A program made the position numbers and the translations under genes. The notes under the pieces were generated by a model. It did no database searches. It was not told where the DNA came from and saw only the letters and a program-made list of their open reading frames with translations. This document shows positions 52,766 through 64,000 of a stretch of DNA of 64,000 bases, piece by piece. How positions within the stretch are numbered: position 1 is the first letter of the stretch; each line of letters begins with the position of its first letter. Where the stretch lies: contig NZ_JAJLPA010000001.1 of NCBI RefSeq assembly GCF_025548555.1, positions 496,001 to 560,000 of the forward strand, given 5' to 3'. Origin of the DNA: Sphingomonas sp. A2-49. Lineage in GTDB: Bacteria > Pseudomonadota > Alphaproteobacteria > Sphingomonadales > Sphingomonadaceae.

Positions 52766-53506
52766 CTAGATCATGGCCATGCCGCCGTTGACGTGCAAGG
52801 TCTGTCCGGTGACATACCCCGCTTCCCGGCTGGCCAGATAGACGACGGCGGCGGCGATGTCCTCCCCCGTGCCCAGGTCGCCCGCGGGAATCCGGCCGAG
52901 CAGCGCGGCTTTCTGCGCCTCCGGCAGGCCGCCGGTCATCGCCGAGCGGATGAAGCCGGGGGCGACGCAATTGACCGTGATGTTGCGGCTGGCGAGCTCC
53001 TGCGCCAGCGCCTTGGACATACCGACCAGCCCCGCCTTCGACGCGGCATAGTTCGCCTGGCCGGGGTTGCCCGTCTGCCCGACGACCGAGGTGATCGAGA
53101 CGACGCGGCCGAAGCGCTGCTTCATCATCGGCTTGGCGGCGGCGCGGACCAGCCGGAACGCGGCCTCCAGGTTGACGCGGATCACCTGGTCCCATTCGTC
53201 GTCCTTCATCCGCATCGCGAGATTGTCGCGGGTGACGCCGGCGTTGTTGACGAGGATGTCGATCCGCCCGCCCAGCGCCGCCACCGCCTGCGGTACCAGC
53301 GCGTCCACCGCGGCCGCATCCGACAGGTCGCACGGCACCGCGACATGATCGCCGCCCAGCCCGGCCCGGAACGCCTCGAGCTTCCCCGCATTGCTCCCCG
53401 ACACCGCGAGCCGCGCCCCCTGCCCCGCCAGCGCGGTCGCGATCGCGGACCCGATACCGCCCGAAGCACCCGTCACGAGCGCGGTCATGCCTGTAAGATC
53501 GAACAT
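52766..53506 (-). CDS. fabG: 3-oxoacyl-ACP reductase
   Basis: A 246-residue short-chain dehydrogenase. It has the NADPH site [24 protein letters not shown], and the catalytic YAASKAGL with Ser in [15 protein letters not shown] lies 8 nt before the ATG at 53506. It is 15 nt downstream of the GxxExxY gene, which separates it from fabD. Confidence 0.95.
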   Translation of the reverse strand: MFDLTGMTALVTGASGGIGSAIATALAGQGARLAVSGSNAGKLEAFRAGLGGDHVAVPCDLSDAAAVDALVPQAVAALGGRIDILVNNAGVTRDNLAMRMKDDEWDQVIRVNLEAAFRLVRAAAKPMMKQRFGRVVSITSVVGQTGNPGQANYAASKAGLVGMSKALAQELASRNITVNCVAPGFIRSAMTGGLPEAQKAALLGRIPAGDLGTGEDIAAAVVYLASREAGYVTGQTLHVNGGMAMI

Positions 53507-53521
53507 CGTTAACTCTCCCAT

Positions 53522-53944
53522 TCAGCTAGATTGTTCGCGCAGAGGCGCAGAGGACGCAGAGGGGCGGTAGTTGTTGACCAGCCGTCGGACGCCTTCCTTG
53601 AGTGTTTCACCGCCAAAGTTGATGAGCAGCCCCACGGGCTGCGCCGTCAATCGCAGATAGGTGAGCAACTGTTTGGCATGGACCGGCAGCAAGCGCTCGA
53701 CCGACTTGATCTCCACGATCAATCGCGAATCGACGATGAGATCGATCCTGAACGCGCCAGCGATACGGACGCCCTCGAATTCGATATCGACGGGTTGCTG
53801 CCGTGCCACGGAATAGCCCATCTGGCCCAACCGCTTCGCCAGGACGGCTTCATAGACGCTTTCAAGAAGGCCCGGCCCTAGGTCGCGATGCAGGCGAAGA
53901 GCGACATCAAGGACATCGCCGCTGATCGCATCGATATCCCGCAC
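53522..53944 (-). CDS. GxxExxY protein (PD-(D/E)XK nuclease-like)
   Basis: A 140-residue protein named for the motif GLLESVY (about residues 25-31). It carries a nuclease-like core: RIDLIVDSRLIVEIKSV, with Asp and then Glu-x-Lys, as in the PD-(D/E)XK fold. The function of the family is unknown. It is inserted between fabD and fabG, genes normally adjacent, and framed by imperfect 27-bp inverted repeats at 53536-53562 and 53953-53979; the first repeat is part of the coding end. This looks like a mobile cassette, but no transposase is present. Confidence 0.85.
   Translation of the reverse strand: MRDIDAISGDVLDVALRLHRDLGPGLLESVYEAVLAKRLGQMGYSVARQQPVDIEFEGVRIAGAFRIDLIVDSRLIVEIKSVERLLPVHAKQLLTYLRLTAQPVGLLINFGGETLKEGVRRLVNNYRPSASSAPLREQSS
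53536..53562 (+). repeat. Inverted repeat arm at the 3' end of the GxxExxY gene
   Basis: It matches the complement of 53953-53979 at 24 of 27 positions. Both arms contain short internal repeats of GCAGAGG, so some of the likeness could reflect low complexity. Confidence 0.65.
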
Positions 53945-53952
53945 GCTGCCTT

Positions 53953-53979
53953 CCTCTGCGCTCTCTGCGCCTCCGCGCG
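53953..53979 (-). repeat. Inverted repeat arm upstream of the GxxExxY gene
   Basis: It lies 8 nt before the ATG of the GxxExxY gene, as the mate of 53536-53562. The gene and its arms fill almost all the space between fabG and fabD. Confidence 0.65.
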
Positions 53980-54011
53980 CTAAAATACTTCCGCCCGCCC
54001 TCGCGTGACCA

Positions 54012-54971
54012 TCACACCCTCTTAAGCAAATCCTCGATGTCGTCCATCGTCACGACGCTCGTGGCGGCGACGTCGGGGGCGATGCGCTTGACCATGGGGG
54101 CGAGGACCTTGCCGCCGAACTCGACGAACTCGGTCACGCCCGCGTCGACCATCGCCAGCACCGATTCGCGCCAGCGGACCATGCCGGTGACCTGCTGCAC
54201 CAGCGCGACGCGGATCGCGCCGGGGTCGGCGATGGCGACGGCATCGACGTTGGCGAATACCGGCACGAGCGGCGCGGCGATGCGGGCCTCGGCCAGTGCC
54301 GCGTCCATCGCGTCGGCGGCGGGCTGCATCAGCGGGCAGTGGAACGGCGCCGACACCGGCAGCAGGACCGCCCGCTTCGCGCCGAGCTCCTTCGCCAGCG
54401 CCACCGCGCGCTCGATCGCGAGGCGGTGGCCGGAGATCACCACCTGAGACGGATCGTTGTCGTTGGCGACGGTGCACACCAGCTGCTCGCCGCCCTCCGC
54501 CAGGATCGAATCGACCGCGGCGCCGGCGATCGTCCGCGCCCTGTCGAGGTCCGCGCCCAGCAGCGCCGCCATCGCACCCTCGCCGACCGGCACCGCCGCC
54601 TGCATCGCCTGCCCGCGCAGCCGCAGCAGCCGCGCGGTGGTGGCGAGGTCGAACGCCCCCGCCGCGCACAGCGCGCTATATTCGCCCAGGCTGTGGCCGG
54701 CGACATAGTCCGCCTTGTCCGCCAGCCGCACGCCGCCCTCTCGCTCCAGCACGCGCAGCGTCGCGATCGCATTGGCCATGATCGCGGGCTGCGCATTCTC
54801 GGTCAGTAACAGGTCGTCGGCGGGCCCATCGGCCATCAGCCGGAACAGATGCTGCCCCAGCGCCTCGTCGACCTCGCCGAACACCTCGCGCGCGACCGGG
54901 CTCGCCGCGGCCAGCGCCTTGCCCATGCCGACCGCCTGGCTTCCCTGGCCCGGAAAGATGAATGCCCGCAT
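54012..54971 (-). CDS. fabD: Malonyl-CoA:ACP transacylase
   Basis: A 319-residue enzyme that loads malonyl groups onto ACP. It starts MRAFIFPGQGSQAVGMGKAL; the nucleophile Ser is in VAGHSLGEYSALCAAGAF (residue 94), and there are further blocks LPVSAPFHCPLM and VEFGGKVLAPM. It heads the fab run on the minus strand and diverges from the RcnB-like gene with 194 nt between them. Confidence 0.96.
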   Translation of the reverse strand: MRAFIFPGQGSQAVGMGKALAAASPVAREVFGEVDEALGQHLFRLMADGPADDLLLTENAQPAIMANAIATLRVLEREGGVRLADKADYVAGHSLGEYSALCAAGAFDLATTARLLRLRGQAMQAAVPVGEGAMAALLGADLDRARTIAGAAVDSILAEGGEQLVCTVANDNDPSQVVISGHRLAIERAVALAKELGAKRAVLLPVSAPFHCPLMQPAADAMDAALAEARIAAPLVPVFANVDAVAIADPGAIRVALVQQVTGMVRWRESVLAMVDAGVTEFVEFGGKVLAPMVKRIAPDVAATSVVTMDDIEDLLKRV

Positions 54972-55165
54972 CCCGCGTCTCCTCTCATATCAGGAGCGCG
55001 CCCCTAGGACCGCTGCGGCCCTCACGCAACCTGAACGGACCTTGCGGGGTTGCGACACCTTGCGACCGTTTACCGGTATCGATGAAAGAGGTGTGCGACA
55101 TGTCGCTCCTATCTCTGTTCTCGACGCCGCACGAACGGCGCCCGTAACCGAATGGGAGTTCGAAC

Positions 55166-55528
55166 ATGAAGAAGCCGATCCTGAGCGCGATCGCCGCCAC
55201 GCTGGTCGCCGGCCCGATGGCGGTCGCCGCCGCCGATGCCGCACCGGTCCAGCGCGAGCGCACCGTGACCACCGTCAAGGAGCGCCCGAACGGCCGCACC
55301 GTCGTGACGCAGCGGACCACCGTCAACCGCAACGGTCCGCGCGCATGGCGCACCGGCCAGCGCTTCGACCGCCGCTATGCCACCAACTATCGCGTCGTCC
55401 GCGACTATCGCACCTATCGCCTCGCCGCACCGGGCCGTGGCCAGTATTGGGCGCGTTCGGGCAACGATGCGATCCTGGTCCGCGACAACGGCACGGTCGT
55501 CCGGGTGATCCAGCGCTCGTTCCGCTGA
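55166..55528 (+). CDS. RcnB-like exported protein
   Basis: A 120-residue protein with a signal peptide (about 1-25, KKPILSAIAATLVAGPMAVA). The mature part is rich in Arg and Tyr, with NYRVVRDYRTYRLAAPGRGQ then YWARSGNDAILV. It resembles RcnB, a periplasmic protein in nickel/cobalt homeostasis in E. coli, but these short sphingomonad forms have no known metal role. Followed by a strong hairpin. Confidence 0.7.
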   Translation: MKKPILSAIAATLVAGPMAVAAADAAPVQRERTVTTVKERPNGRTVVTQRTTVNRNGPRAWRTGQRFDRRYATNYRVVRDYRTYRLAAPGRGQYWARSGNDAILVRDNGTVVRVIQRSFR

Positions 55529-55574
55529 CGCCTGCGAGGCTTGCATTTTCGGGGTGACCCGATAAGGAGCCGGC

Positions 55575-55609
55575 AACCGGGGTGGAGAGCCAGTCTCTCC
55601 GCCCCGGTT
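55575..55609 (+). terminator. Long hairpin between the RcnB-like gene and rpsF
   Basis: AACCGGGGTGGAGAG and CTCTCCGCCCCGGTT pair over 14 bp around one mismatch. It could end the RcnB-like transcript, though only a weak U tract (GTTATT) follows, or it could be part of the rpsF leader where S6:S18 is known to bind in other bacteria. Confidence 0.5.
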
Positions 55610-55683
55610 CGTTATTGCTGAGAAGACAGCCGGAGGGGCGTCGCATGGGGCGGCGTCAGCGATCGGCCAACGAAGGACAAGGC

Positions 55684-56124
55684 ATGGCTCTGTACGAGCA
55701 CACGTTCCTTGCGCGCCAGGACCTGGCACAGGCGCAGGTGGACGCGCTGGCGGAAAACGCCACCAAGATCATCGAAGACAATGGCGGCAAGGTCGTCAAG
55801 ACCGAGAGCTGGGGCCTGCGCAGCCTCGCCTATCGCATCGCCAAGAACCGCAAGGCGCATTACGTCATGCTCGAGATCGACGGTCCCGGCACCGTCATCG
55901 CCGAGCTGGAGCGCCAGACCCAGATCAACGAGGACGTGATCCGCTACATGACCGTCAAGGTCGATGAGCTGGAAGAGGGTCCGACCGTGATGATGCGCAA
56001 GCAGGAGCGCGATCGCGAGCGTCGTGGCGATCGCGAGGGCGGCCGTGACGGCGGACCGCGCGGCGACCGTGGCGATCGTCCGGACCGTGGCCCCCGTCGT
56101 GACCGTGAAGAGGAGGCCGCATAA
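55684..56124 (+). CDS. rpsF: 30S ribosomal protein S6
   Basis: A 146-residue ribosomal protein. It starts [20 protein letters not shown]; it has [20 protein letters not shown], then [18 protein letters not shown], followed by a long, charged Arg/Asp/Gly tail ([16 protein letters not shown]). AAGGA lies 8 nt upstream of the ATG. One base overlaps rpsR. Confidence 0.96.
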   Translation: MALYEHTFLARQDLAQAQVDALAENATKIIEDNGGKVVKTESWGLRSLAYRIAKNRKAHYVMLEIDGPGTVIAELERQTQINEDVIRYMTVKVDELEEGPTVMMRKQERDRERRGDREGGRDGGPRGDRGDRPDRGPRRDREEEAA

Positions 56125-56348
56125 TGGCTCGCCCGTTTTTCCGCCGCCGCAAGTCCTGCCCGTTCAGCGCCAAGGATGCGCCCCGGATCGACTATAAGGA
56201 CGTGCGCCTGCTGCAGGGCTTCGTGTCCGAGCGTGGCAAGATCGTGCCGTCGCGCATCACCTCGGTGAGCGCCAAGAAGCAGCGCGAGCTGGCCCAGGCC
56301 ATCAAGCGCGCCCGTCATCTGGGCCTGCTGCCCTACGTCGTTAAGTAA
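56124..56348 (+). CDS. rpsR: 30S ribosomal protein S18
   Basis: A 74-residue ribosomal protein. It starts [20 protein letters not shown] and ends [11 protein letters not shown]18 pairs with S6 in the subunit, and the genes overlap by one base (TAATG). Confidence 0.97.
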   Translation: MARPFFRRRKSCPFSAKDAPRIDYKDVRLLQGFVSERGKIVPSRITSVSAKKQRELAQAIKRARHLGLLPYVVK

Positions 56349-56359
56349 GGAACGGACAC

Positions 56360-56953
56360 ATGGACGTTATTCTGCTGGAACGCGTCGAGAAGCTCGGCGC
56401 CATCGGCGACGTGGTGAAGGTGAAGGACGGGTTCGCCCGCAACTTCCTGCTGCCGAACAAGAAGGCGCTGCGCGCCAACGAGGCCAACCGCAAGGTGTTC
56501 GAGGCGAACCGCGCCCGCATCGAATCGGACAACGCCAACCGTCGCGGCGAAGCCGAGAAGGAAGCGGGTTCGTTCAAGGACGCGTCGGTCACGCTGATCC
56601 GCCAGGCGTCGAACACCGGCCAGCTGTACGGCTCGGTCGCGGTGCGCGATCTGGTCGAGGCGCTGGTCGCCGACGGTCACAAGGTCGCCAAGAACCAGGT
56701 CGTCCTCGACAAGCCGATCAAGTCGATCGGCGTCTACGACGTCCGCGTCGCGCTGCATCCGGAAGTCGCGGTGACCGTCAAGGTCAACGTCGCCCGCTCG
56801 CCCGAGGAGGCCGAGATGCAGGCGTCGGGCGTGGACGTCATGGCGTCGATGTTCGAGCGTGACGAGGCCGGCTTCATCGAGGATTACGATCCCAACGCCG
56901 AGCCGGGCGCGACCGCCGAAGTGCAGTCGGACGAGGAGCCGGCGCAGGGCTGA
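56360..56953 (+). CDS. rplI: 50S ribosomal protein L9
   Basis: A 197-residue ribosomal protein. It starts MDVILLERVEKLGAIGDVVK with VKDGFARNFLLPNKKAL, the L9 signature. The C-terminal extension after about residue 150 is acidic (VQSDEEPAQG). It ends the rpsF-rpsR-rplI operon; a strong terminator follows. Confidence 0.97.
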   Translation: MDVILLERVEKLGAIGDVVKVKDGFARNFLLPNKKALRANEANRKVFEANRARIESDNANRRGEAEKEAGSFKDASVTLIRQASNTGQLYGSVAVRDLVEALVADGHKVAKNQVVLDKPIKSIGVYDVRVALHPEVAVTVKVNVARSPEEAEMQASGVDVMASMFERDEAGFIEDYDPNAEPGATAEVQSDEEPAQG

Positions 56954-56980
56954 TCCCCCGCGCCGCTTCGGCCCGACACG

Positions 56981-57017
56981 AAAAAGGCCGCCCGGATCGT
57001 CTCCGGGCGGCCTTTTT
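56981..57017. terminator. Rho-independent terminator after rplI
   Basis: GGCCGCCCGGA and TCCGGGCGGCC form a perfect stem with AAAAA before and TTTTT after, so it works in both directions. It ends rplI on the plus strand and can serve the tiny gene at 57042 on the minus strand. Confidence 0.9.
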
Positions 57018-57041
57018 GCGTCTGGCGACCGGGCTTTGCCG

Positions 57042-57119
57042 TCAGGGGCAGGCGACGCAGGCGCCGACGACCGCGGCGAGCGGAATGAGGGCGAGGACGA
57101 TCGGGAAAATCTGTTTCAT
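57042..57119 (-). CDS. Tiny putative lipoprotein or membrane peptide
   Basis: A 25-residue frame: a start KQIFPIVLALIPLAAVVG, then ACVACP and a stop. It has a hydrophobic span and Cys at positions that could act as a lipobox (VVGAC), like an entericidin-sized lipoprotein. No good ribosome site is visible. It points towards the bidirectional terminator. It is real only if conserved. Confidence 0.35.
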   Translation of the reverse strand: MKQIFPIVLALIPLAAVVGACVACP

Positions 57120-57634
57120 GGCACCGGCGATCCTGTGGCTGTCGAGGTTTCAATGCGCGGCCGGGACGAAGGTTTCCGTACGCTGAACGGATCGGTGCGG
57201 CGACGCCCGGCCGGGCCGCTTAACAAACACGTAACATCTTGTCCGTATTGAACCTTTCATGTCAGCATATTATGACGTTCGCGCCGATCCGGACCGGGAT
57301 CTGATCCGGATCACGGCCTCCGGATTCTTCACGGCCAGCGACGTGGTCGCGCTCGAACGGGCGGTGCGACAGGCACAATCGCAGTTGCGCTGCGGGCGGA
57401 ACCGGCACGTGACGTTGTGCGACGCGAGCGGGATGCGCATCCAAAGCCAGCAGGTCGTCGCCGACTTCGCCCGCATCGCGCGCGATCGATCCTTGCGCTC
57501 GCGCAGCATCGCGTTCGTGCTCGGCTCATCGCTTGCGCGGACGCAAACGCGCCGGATCTCGGATCCGGAACGCGTCAGCGTCGGCTATTTCGAGGAGGTG
57601 GAAGCCGCCGAGGCCTGGCTATGCGGCGGCGCGG

Positions 57635-60603
<2,969 letters not shown>

Positions 60604-60641
60604 TGACGGCGCAGCTTCTCTAGAGACGGAGGGACCGGCGC

Positions 60642-61520
60642 ATGGCGCCTGCCCGCGACCGTCGCACGGGCTTTTCGCGGCGACGGCAATATTCGGCGTT
60701 TATCGGCTACGTGCTCGCGGTGGCGGGCGCGGTGGTGGGCGTGGTGCTGATCGTCGTGTCGACGTTCAATCCCCCCGCGTTCAGCGCGCTGCGCATGGGC
60801 GTCGCCAGCGTCACCGCCCCGGTCGCGACCGGACTGGACGCGATCGCCGGCGTGGCGCGGTCCGTGCCCGACGCGATCGGCGGCTGGTTCCGCGTCCATG
60901 GCGAGAATGCCGATCTGCGCGCCGAGGTGAAGCGCAATCGCGCGCTGCTGACCCGGGCCCGCATCATCGCGTACGACAATCGCCGGCTGCGCGGGCTGCT
61001 CGCGGTGCGCGAGCGCACGCCCGAAGCGGTGGTGAGCGCGCGGCTCGTCGGATCGACCGCATCGAGCGGCCGCCGCTTCGCGCTGCTCAACGCCGGCCGG
61101 CTCCAGGGCGTCCGGCCGGGCATGCCGGTGCGCGGGCCCGACGGGCTCGTCGGCCGGGTGCTGGAAACCGGCCCGATCGCGGCGCGCGTACTGTTGGTCA
61201 CCGATCCCGAAAGCCTGGTGCCGGTCCGCCGCACCCGCGACGGACTGCCCGCCATCGTCGCGGGACGCGGCGACGGCCGCGTCGACGTTCGTTCGGTCAA
61301 CGCCACCAACGTCCGCTTCGCCGCGGGTGACATGTTCGTGACGTCGGGCACGGGCGGGCTCTATGCGCCGGGGGTGCCGGTGGCGAAGGTCGAGCACAAC
61401 GGTTCCGACAGCGTCGTCGCGATCCCGCTCGCGGCACCCGATTCGCTCGATTTCGCGCTTGTCGAGCGGCCGTTCATGCCGCTGCCGGCGCCGCCCCCGC
61501 CCCGTCCCGCCGCGCCCTGA
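60642..61520 (+). CDS. mreC: Rod-shape-determining protein MreC
   Basis: A 292-residue periplasmic scaffold. It has one span (VLAVAGAVVGVVLIVVSTF), a coiled-coil-like helix (about 85-120), and two beta barrels with RFALLNAGRLQGVRPGMPV and TGGLYAPGVPVAKVEH. It lies 38 nt after mreB, so it belongs to the same operon. The tail is Pro-rich. Confidence 0.94.
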   Translation: MAPARDRRTGFSRRRQYSAFIGYVLAVAGAVVGVVLIVVSTFNPPAFSALRMGVASVTAPVATGLDAIAGVARSVPDAIGGWFRVHGENADLRAEVKRNRALLTRARIIAYDNRRLRGLLAVRERTPEAVVSARLVGSTASSGRRFALLNAGRLQGVRPGMPVRGPDGLVGRVLETGPIAARVLLVTDPESLVPVRRTRDGLPAIVAGRGDGRVDVRSVNATNVRFAAGDMFVTSGTGGLYAPGVPVAKVEHNGSDSVVAIPLAAPDSLDFALVERPFMPLPAPPPPRPAAP

Positions 61521-61524
61521 TCCG

Positions 61525-62049
61525 GTGGACCGGAGCACGATCGACTATCGGCCGTTCGAGCCGTCGCTGCCGCCGGGGCGCGCCCGCGCGTTGCCCTGGG
61601 TCACCGTGCTCGGCGGATCGGCGCTGACCGCGGCGATCCCGGTGGTGGCCAGCCTGCCGCTGATGCCACCGTTCGGGCTGATCCTGCTGCTCACCTGGCG
61701 GCTGCTCGCCCGGTTCGCGCTGCGCCCCTGGGCGGCGGCGCCGCTCGGCCTGTTCGACGATCTGGTCAGCGGCCAGCCGCTGGGGTCGGCGGTGCTGCTG
61801 TGGTCGGTGTGCTTCATCGTCATCGACCTGATCGAGCAACGGCTGGTCTTCCGCGATTTCTGGCAGGACTGGCTGATCGCCAGCGGCGCCATCGCCTTCT
61901 GCCTCGCGGTCGGTCGCTGGCTCGCACTGCCGATCGGCGCGCACGTCGATACCGTGCTATTGGCGCAGATCATGATCGCGGTGATGCTCTTTCCCCTGTC
62001 GGCGCGGCTCGTCGCGTGGATCGACCGCAAGCGCGGTCCGGCGGCATGA
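61525..62049 (+). CDS. mreD: Rod-shape-determining protein MreD
   Basis: A 174-residue membrane protein with about five spans. GTG start at 61525 gives MDRSTIDYRPFEPSLPPGRA; MreC stops 4 nt earlier. It has APLGLFDDLVSGQPLGSAVL, a block conserved in alphaproteobacterial MreD. It overlaps mrdA by 4 nt. Confidence 0.85.
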   Translation: MDRSTIDYRPFEPSLPPGRARALPWVTVLGGSALTAAIPVVASLPLMPPFGLILLLTWRLLARFALRPWAAAPLGLFDDLVSGQPLGSAVLLWSVCFIVIDLIEQRLVFRDFWQDWLIASGAIAFCLAVGRWLALPIGAHVDTVLLAQIMIAVMLFPLSARLVAWIDRKRGPAA

Positions 62050-64000
62050 TGCGGCGATCGCCCCGGATCGTGACCGAAGCGATGCAGACGTACAGCTTCT
62101 CGCGCCGTGCCTGGCTGCTGGGGACGGCGCAGGCGGCGGTCGGCGTGATGCTCGCCGGCCGCATGGGCTGGCTGGCGATCGCGCAGAACGAGAAATACAA
62201 CCTTCTCGCCGAGAGCAATCGCGTCAACCTGACGATGATCCCGCCACGGCGCGGCTGGATCGTCGATCGCCACGGCGCGCCGATCGCGAACAATCGTACC
62301 GATTTCCGCGTCGACATCATCCCCGACCGGCTGGAAGGCGGCGACGCCGGTCGCGACCATGTGCTGGCCCTGCTCGCCGCCCTGCTCGCGCTGCCGCCCG
62401 AGGAGGTCGAGCGGATCAAGATCGACCTGAAGGGCGCCGCCGGCTTCCAGCCGGTGCAGGTCGCGGAAAATATCAGCTGGGACCGGTTCGCCGCGGTCAG
62501 TCTGCGCCAGCCCGAACTGCCCGGCGTCGCTCCGACCCGCGGCTTCGCGCGCCATTATCCCGCGGGCGCTGCGGTCGCGCACCTGACCGGCTACGTCGGC
62601 GCGGCCAATGCCGAACAATATAAGAAGACGCACGACCCGCTGCTCGTCACCCCCGGCTTCAAGATGGGCAAGGACGGACTGGAAAAGCAGCTCGAGACGG
62701 CGCTCCGCGGCACCCCCGGCGCCAAGCGGGTCGAGGTGACCGCGCGCGGTAAGGTGGTGGCCGAACTGCCCACCCGCGCCGACGTGCCGGGCCGGACGCA
62801 GCGGCTGACGATCGACGCAGGCCTGCAGGATTACGCCGCGCGACGGATCGGCACCAATTCGGGCTCCGCGGTGGTCATGGACTGCCGCACCGGCGAGATG
62901 CTGGCGATGGTGTCGATGCCCGCCTACGACCCCAACAGCTTCTCCGACGGGATCAGCCATCTCGAATGGGCGATGTTGTCGCAGGACGATCACGTGCCGC
63001 TGATGAACAAGGTCACGCAGGGGCTGTATCCGCCCGGATCGACCGTCAAGCCGATGAACGGCCTCGCGCTGCTCACCGCCGGCGTCGGCGCGCACGACCG
63101 CGTCGTCTGTTCGGGCGCGATGCGCGTCGGCACCGGTGTCTTCCACTGCCACAAGCGCGGCGGCCACGGTCCGCTCGATCTCAAGGGCGCGATCGAGCAG
63201 AGCTGCGATATCTACTTCTACGAGATGAGCCGGCGCCTTGGCTACGATCGCTTCGCCCCCATCGCGCGCATGCTCGGACTGGGCGAGAAATTCGACCTGC
63301 CGCTCGCGACGCAGCGCTACGGCACGGTGCCCGATTCGGCCTGGAAGCTCAGGAAATACAAGACCAAGTGGACCATCGCCGATGGTCTCAACGCCTCGAT
63401 CGGCCAGGGCTATGTGCTGGCCAACCCGTTGCAGCTCGCCGTGATGGCGGCGCGGCTCGCGTCCGGTCGCGCGCTCCAGCCGAGCCTTCTCGCCGACCGC
63501 GTCCGGCTCGACGCGCCCGCGTTGCCGGTCGCGTCCGAACATCTCGCGATCGTCCGCGACGCGATGTACGGCGTCGTCAATCAGGGTGGCACCGGCGGCG
63601 CGGCCCGGATGCTGGTGCCGGGCGTCAGCCTGGCGGCGAAGACCGGCACCGCGCAGGTCCGCCGCATCACCATGGCGGAACGACGCGGCGGCGTGCTCAA
63701 GAACGGCCAATTGCCCTTCAAGCTGCGCGACCATGCGCTGTTCGTGTGCTTCGCGCCGGCCGACAATCCGCGCTATGCCGCCGCGGTGGTGCTGGAACAC
63801 AACGGCCATACCGTCCGCAACCTCGACACGCCGATGATCGGCCGCGACATCATGACCTGGCTGTTCGATCGCGACCGCGCGCTGAAGAGCCTGGCGGAGG
63901 TGGAGCCGACCTGGGGCGGCGACATACCGACGCGCATGGCGGCCCAAGAGGCCGCCTATCGCGCCGCGCAGACGCCGCAACCGGCTGCGATCGCCACCAA
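62046..64000 (+). CDS. mrdA: Penicillin-binding protein 2 (3' end beyond window)
   Basis: At least 651 residues of a transpeptidase that crosslinks peptidoglycan during elongation. It has one N-terminal span (TAQAAVGVMLAGRMGWLAI), PBP dimer domain with MIPPRRGWIVDRHGAPIANN, catalytic Ser332 in PPGSTVK, SCD at 386-388 (the SxN position), and AAKTGTAQV with Lys532. Two ATGs (62046, 62049) overlap the mreD stop. The reading frame is open at the window end and appears to lie close to its C-terminus. Confidence 0.95.
   Translation, partial: MMRRSPRIVTEAMQTYSFSRRAWLLGTAQAAVGVMLAGRMGWLAIAQNEKYNLLAESNRVNLTMIPPRRGWIVDRHGAPIANNRTDFRVDIIPDRLEGGDAGRDHVLALLAALLALPPEEVERIKIDLKGAAGFQPVQVAENISWDRFAAVSLRQPELPGVAPTRGFARHYPAGAAVAHLTGYVGAANAEQYKKTHDPLLVTPGFKMGKDGLEKQLETALRGTPGAKRVEVTARGKVVAELPTRADVPGRTQRLTIDAGLQDYAARRIGTNSGSAVVMDCRTGEMLAMVSMPAYDPNSFSDGISHLEWAMLSQDDHVPLMNKVTQGLYPPGSTVKPMNGLALLTAGVGAHDRVVCSGAMRVGTGVFHCHKRGGHGPLDLKGAIEQSCDIYFYEMSRRLGYDRFAPIARMLGLGEKFDLPLATQRYGTVPDSAWKLRKYKTKWTIADGLNASIGQGYVLANPLQLAVMAARLASGRALQPSLLADRVRLDAPALPVASEHLAIVRDAMYGVVNQGGTGGAARMLVPGVSLAAKTGTAQVRRITMAERRGGVLKNGQLPFKLRDHALFVCFAPADNPRYAAAVVLEHNGHTVRNLDTPMIGRDIMTWLFDRDRALKSLAEVEPTWGGDIPTRMAAQEAAYRAAQTPQPAAIAT

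Overview
The window is a GC-rich chromosomal segment from an alphaproteobacterium of the Sphingomonadaceae type (Sphingomonas-like). The evidence is the set and order of genes: rpsB-tsf-pyrH-frr-uppS-cdsA-dxr-rseP-bamA-ompH-fabZ, a complete Entner-Doudoroff gene set, one LolC/E-type permease beside LolD, a large TonB-dependent receptor, a long PcrA/UvrD-type helicase, a cysteine-free L31, and operators of the alphaproteobacterial LexA type (GTTC-N7-GTTC). Most of the sequence is core housekeeping DNA. I see no rRNA, tRNA, CRISPR array, prophage or insertion sequence.

Layout. 1-5.7 kb: an MHS-type transporter, a UvrD/PcrA helicase with a candidate SOS box at its start, a glycine-zipper protein, a small unknown protein and a PilZ protein. 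5.7-17.6 kb (minus strand): rpmE, then a long envelope, isoprenoid and translation run: fabZ, ompH (Skp-like), bamA, rseP, dxr, cdsA, uppS, frr, pyrH, tsf, rpsB. 17.6-19.7 kb: an intergenic region with three LexA-type operators, a consensus promoter and a perfect DnaA box upstream of a small membrane protein, then pssA and psd. 19.9-24.2 kb: icd and a rutB-rutC-rutD-rutA pyrimidine-degradation cluster. 24.2-28 kb: a hydrophilic low-complexity protein, a GT-C glycosyltransferase-like protein, a radical SAM protein, a VOC protein and moaB. 28-35.3 kb: dnaE, an HdeD-like protein, glutathione peroxidase, a GNAT protein, lolD and lolC/E. 35.7-39.6 kb: a TonB-dependent receptor, hsp20 with a ROSE-like RNA thermometer, and a DUF4926/DUF6883-like gene pair. 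39.6-43.5 kb: pyrG, secG, a MarR regulator, an SH3 protein and argC. 43.6-49.5 kb: zwf, pgl, edd, glk, eda. 49.6-55 kb: mltG and the fatty-acid genes fabF, acpP, fabG, fabD, interrupted by a GxxExxY nuclease-like gene framed by inverted repeats. 55.2-57 kb: an RcnB-like protein and rpsF-rpsR-rplI. 57-64 kb: mutL and the cell-shape operon mreB-mreC-mreD-mrdA, which runs off the end.

How the genes work together. Zwf, Pgl, Edd and Eda convert glucose-6-phosphate to pyruvate and glyceraldehyde-3-phosphate, with Glk supplying the substrate; isocitrate dehydrogenase feeds the TCA cycle. FabD/FabG/AcpP/FabF/FabZ, CdsA, PssA and Psd make acyl chains and phosphatidylethanolamine. Dxr and UppS supply the undecaprenyl carrier used for the wall that MreBCD, PBP2 and MltG shape. 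BamA, OmpH, RseP and LolDC serve outer-membrane assembly.

The most interesting places are the SOS/DnaA-box region at 17.77-18.22 kb driving an 82-residue membrane protein (a candidate DNA-damage checkpoint factor), the inverted-repeat-framed GxxExxY gene inside the fab cluster, the DUF4926/DUF6883 pair, and the ROSE-like thermometer before hsp20. All calls come from reading the sequence; no search or folding program was run.
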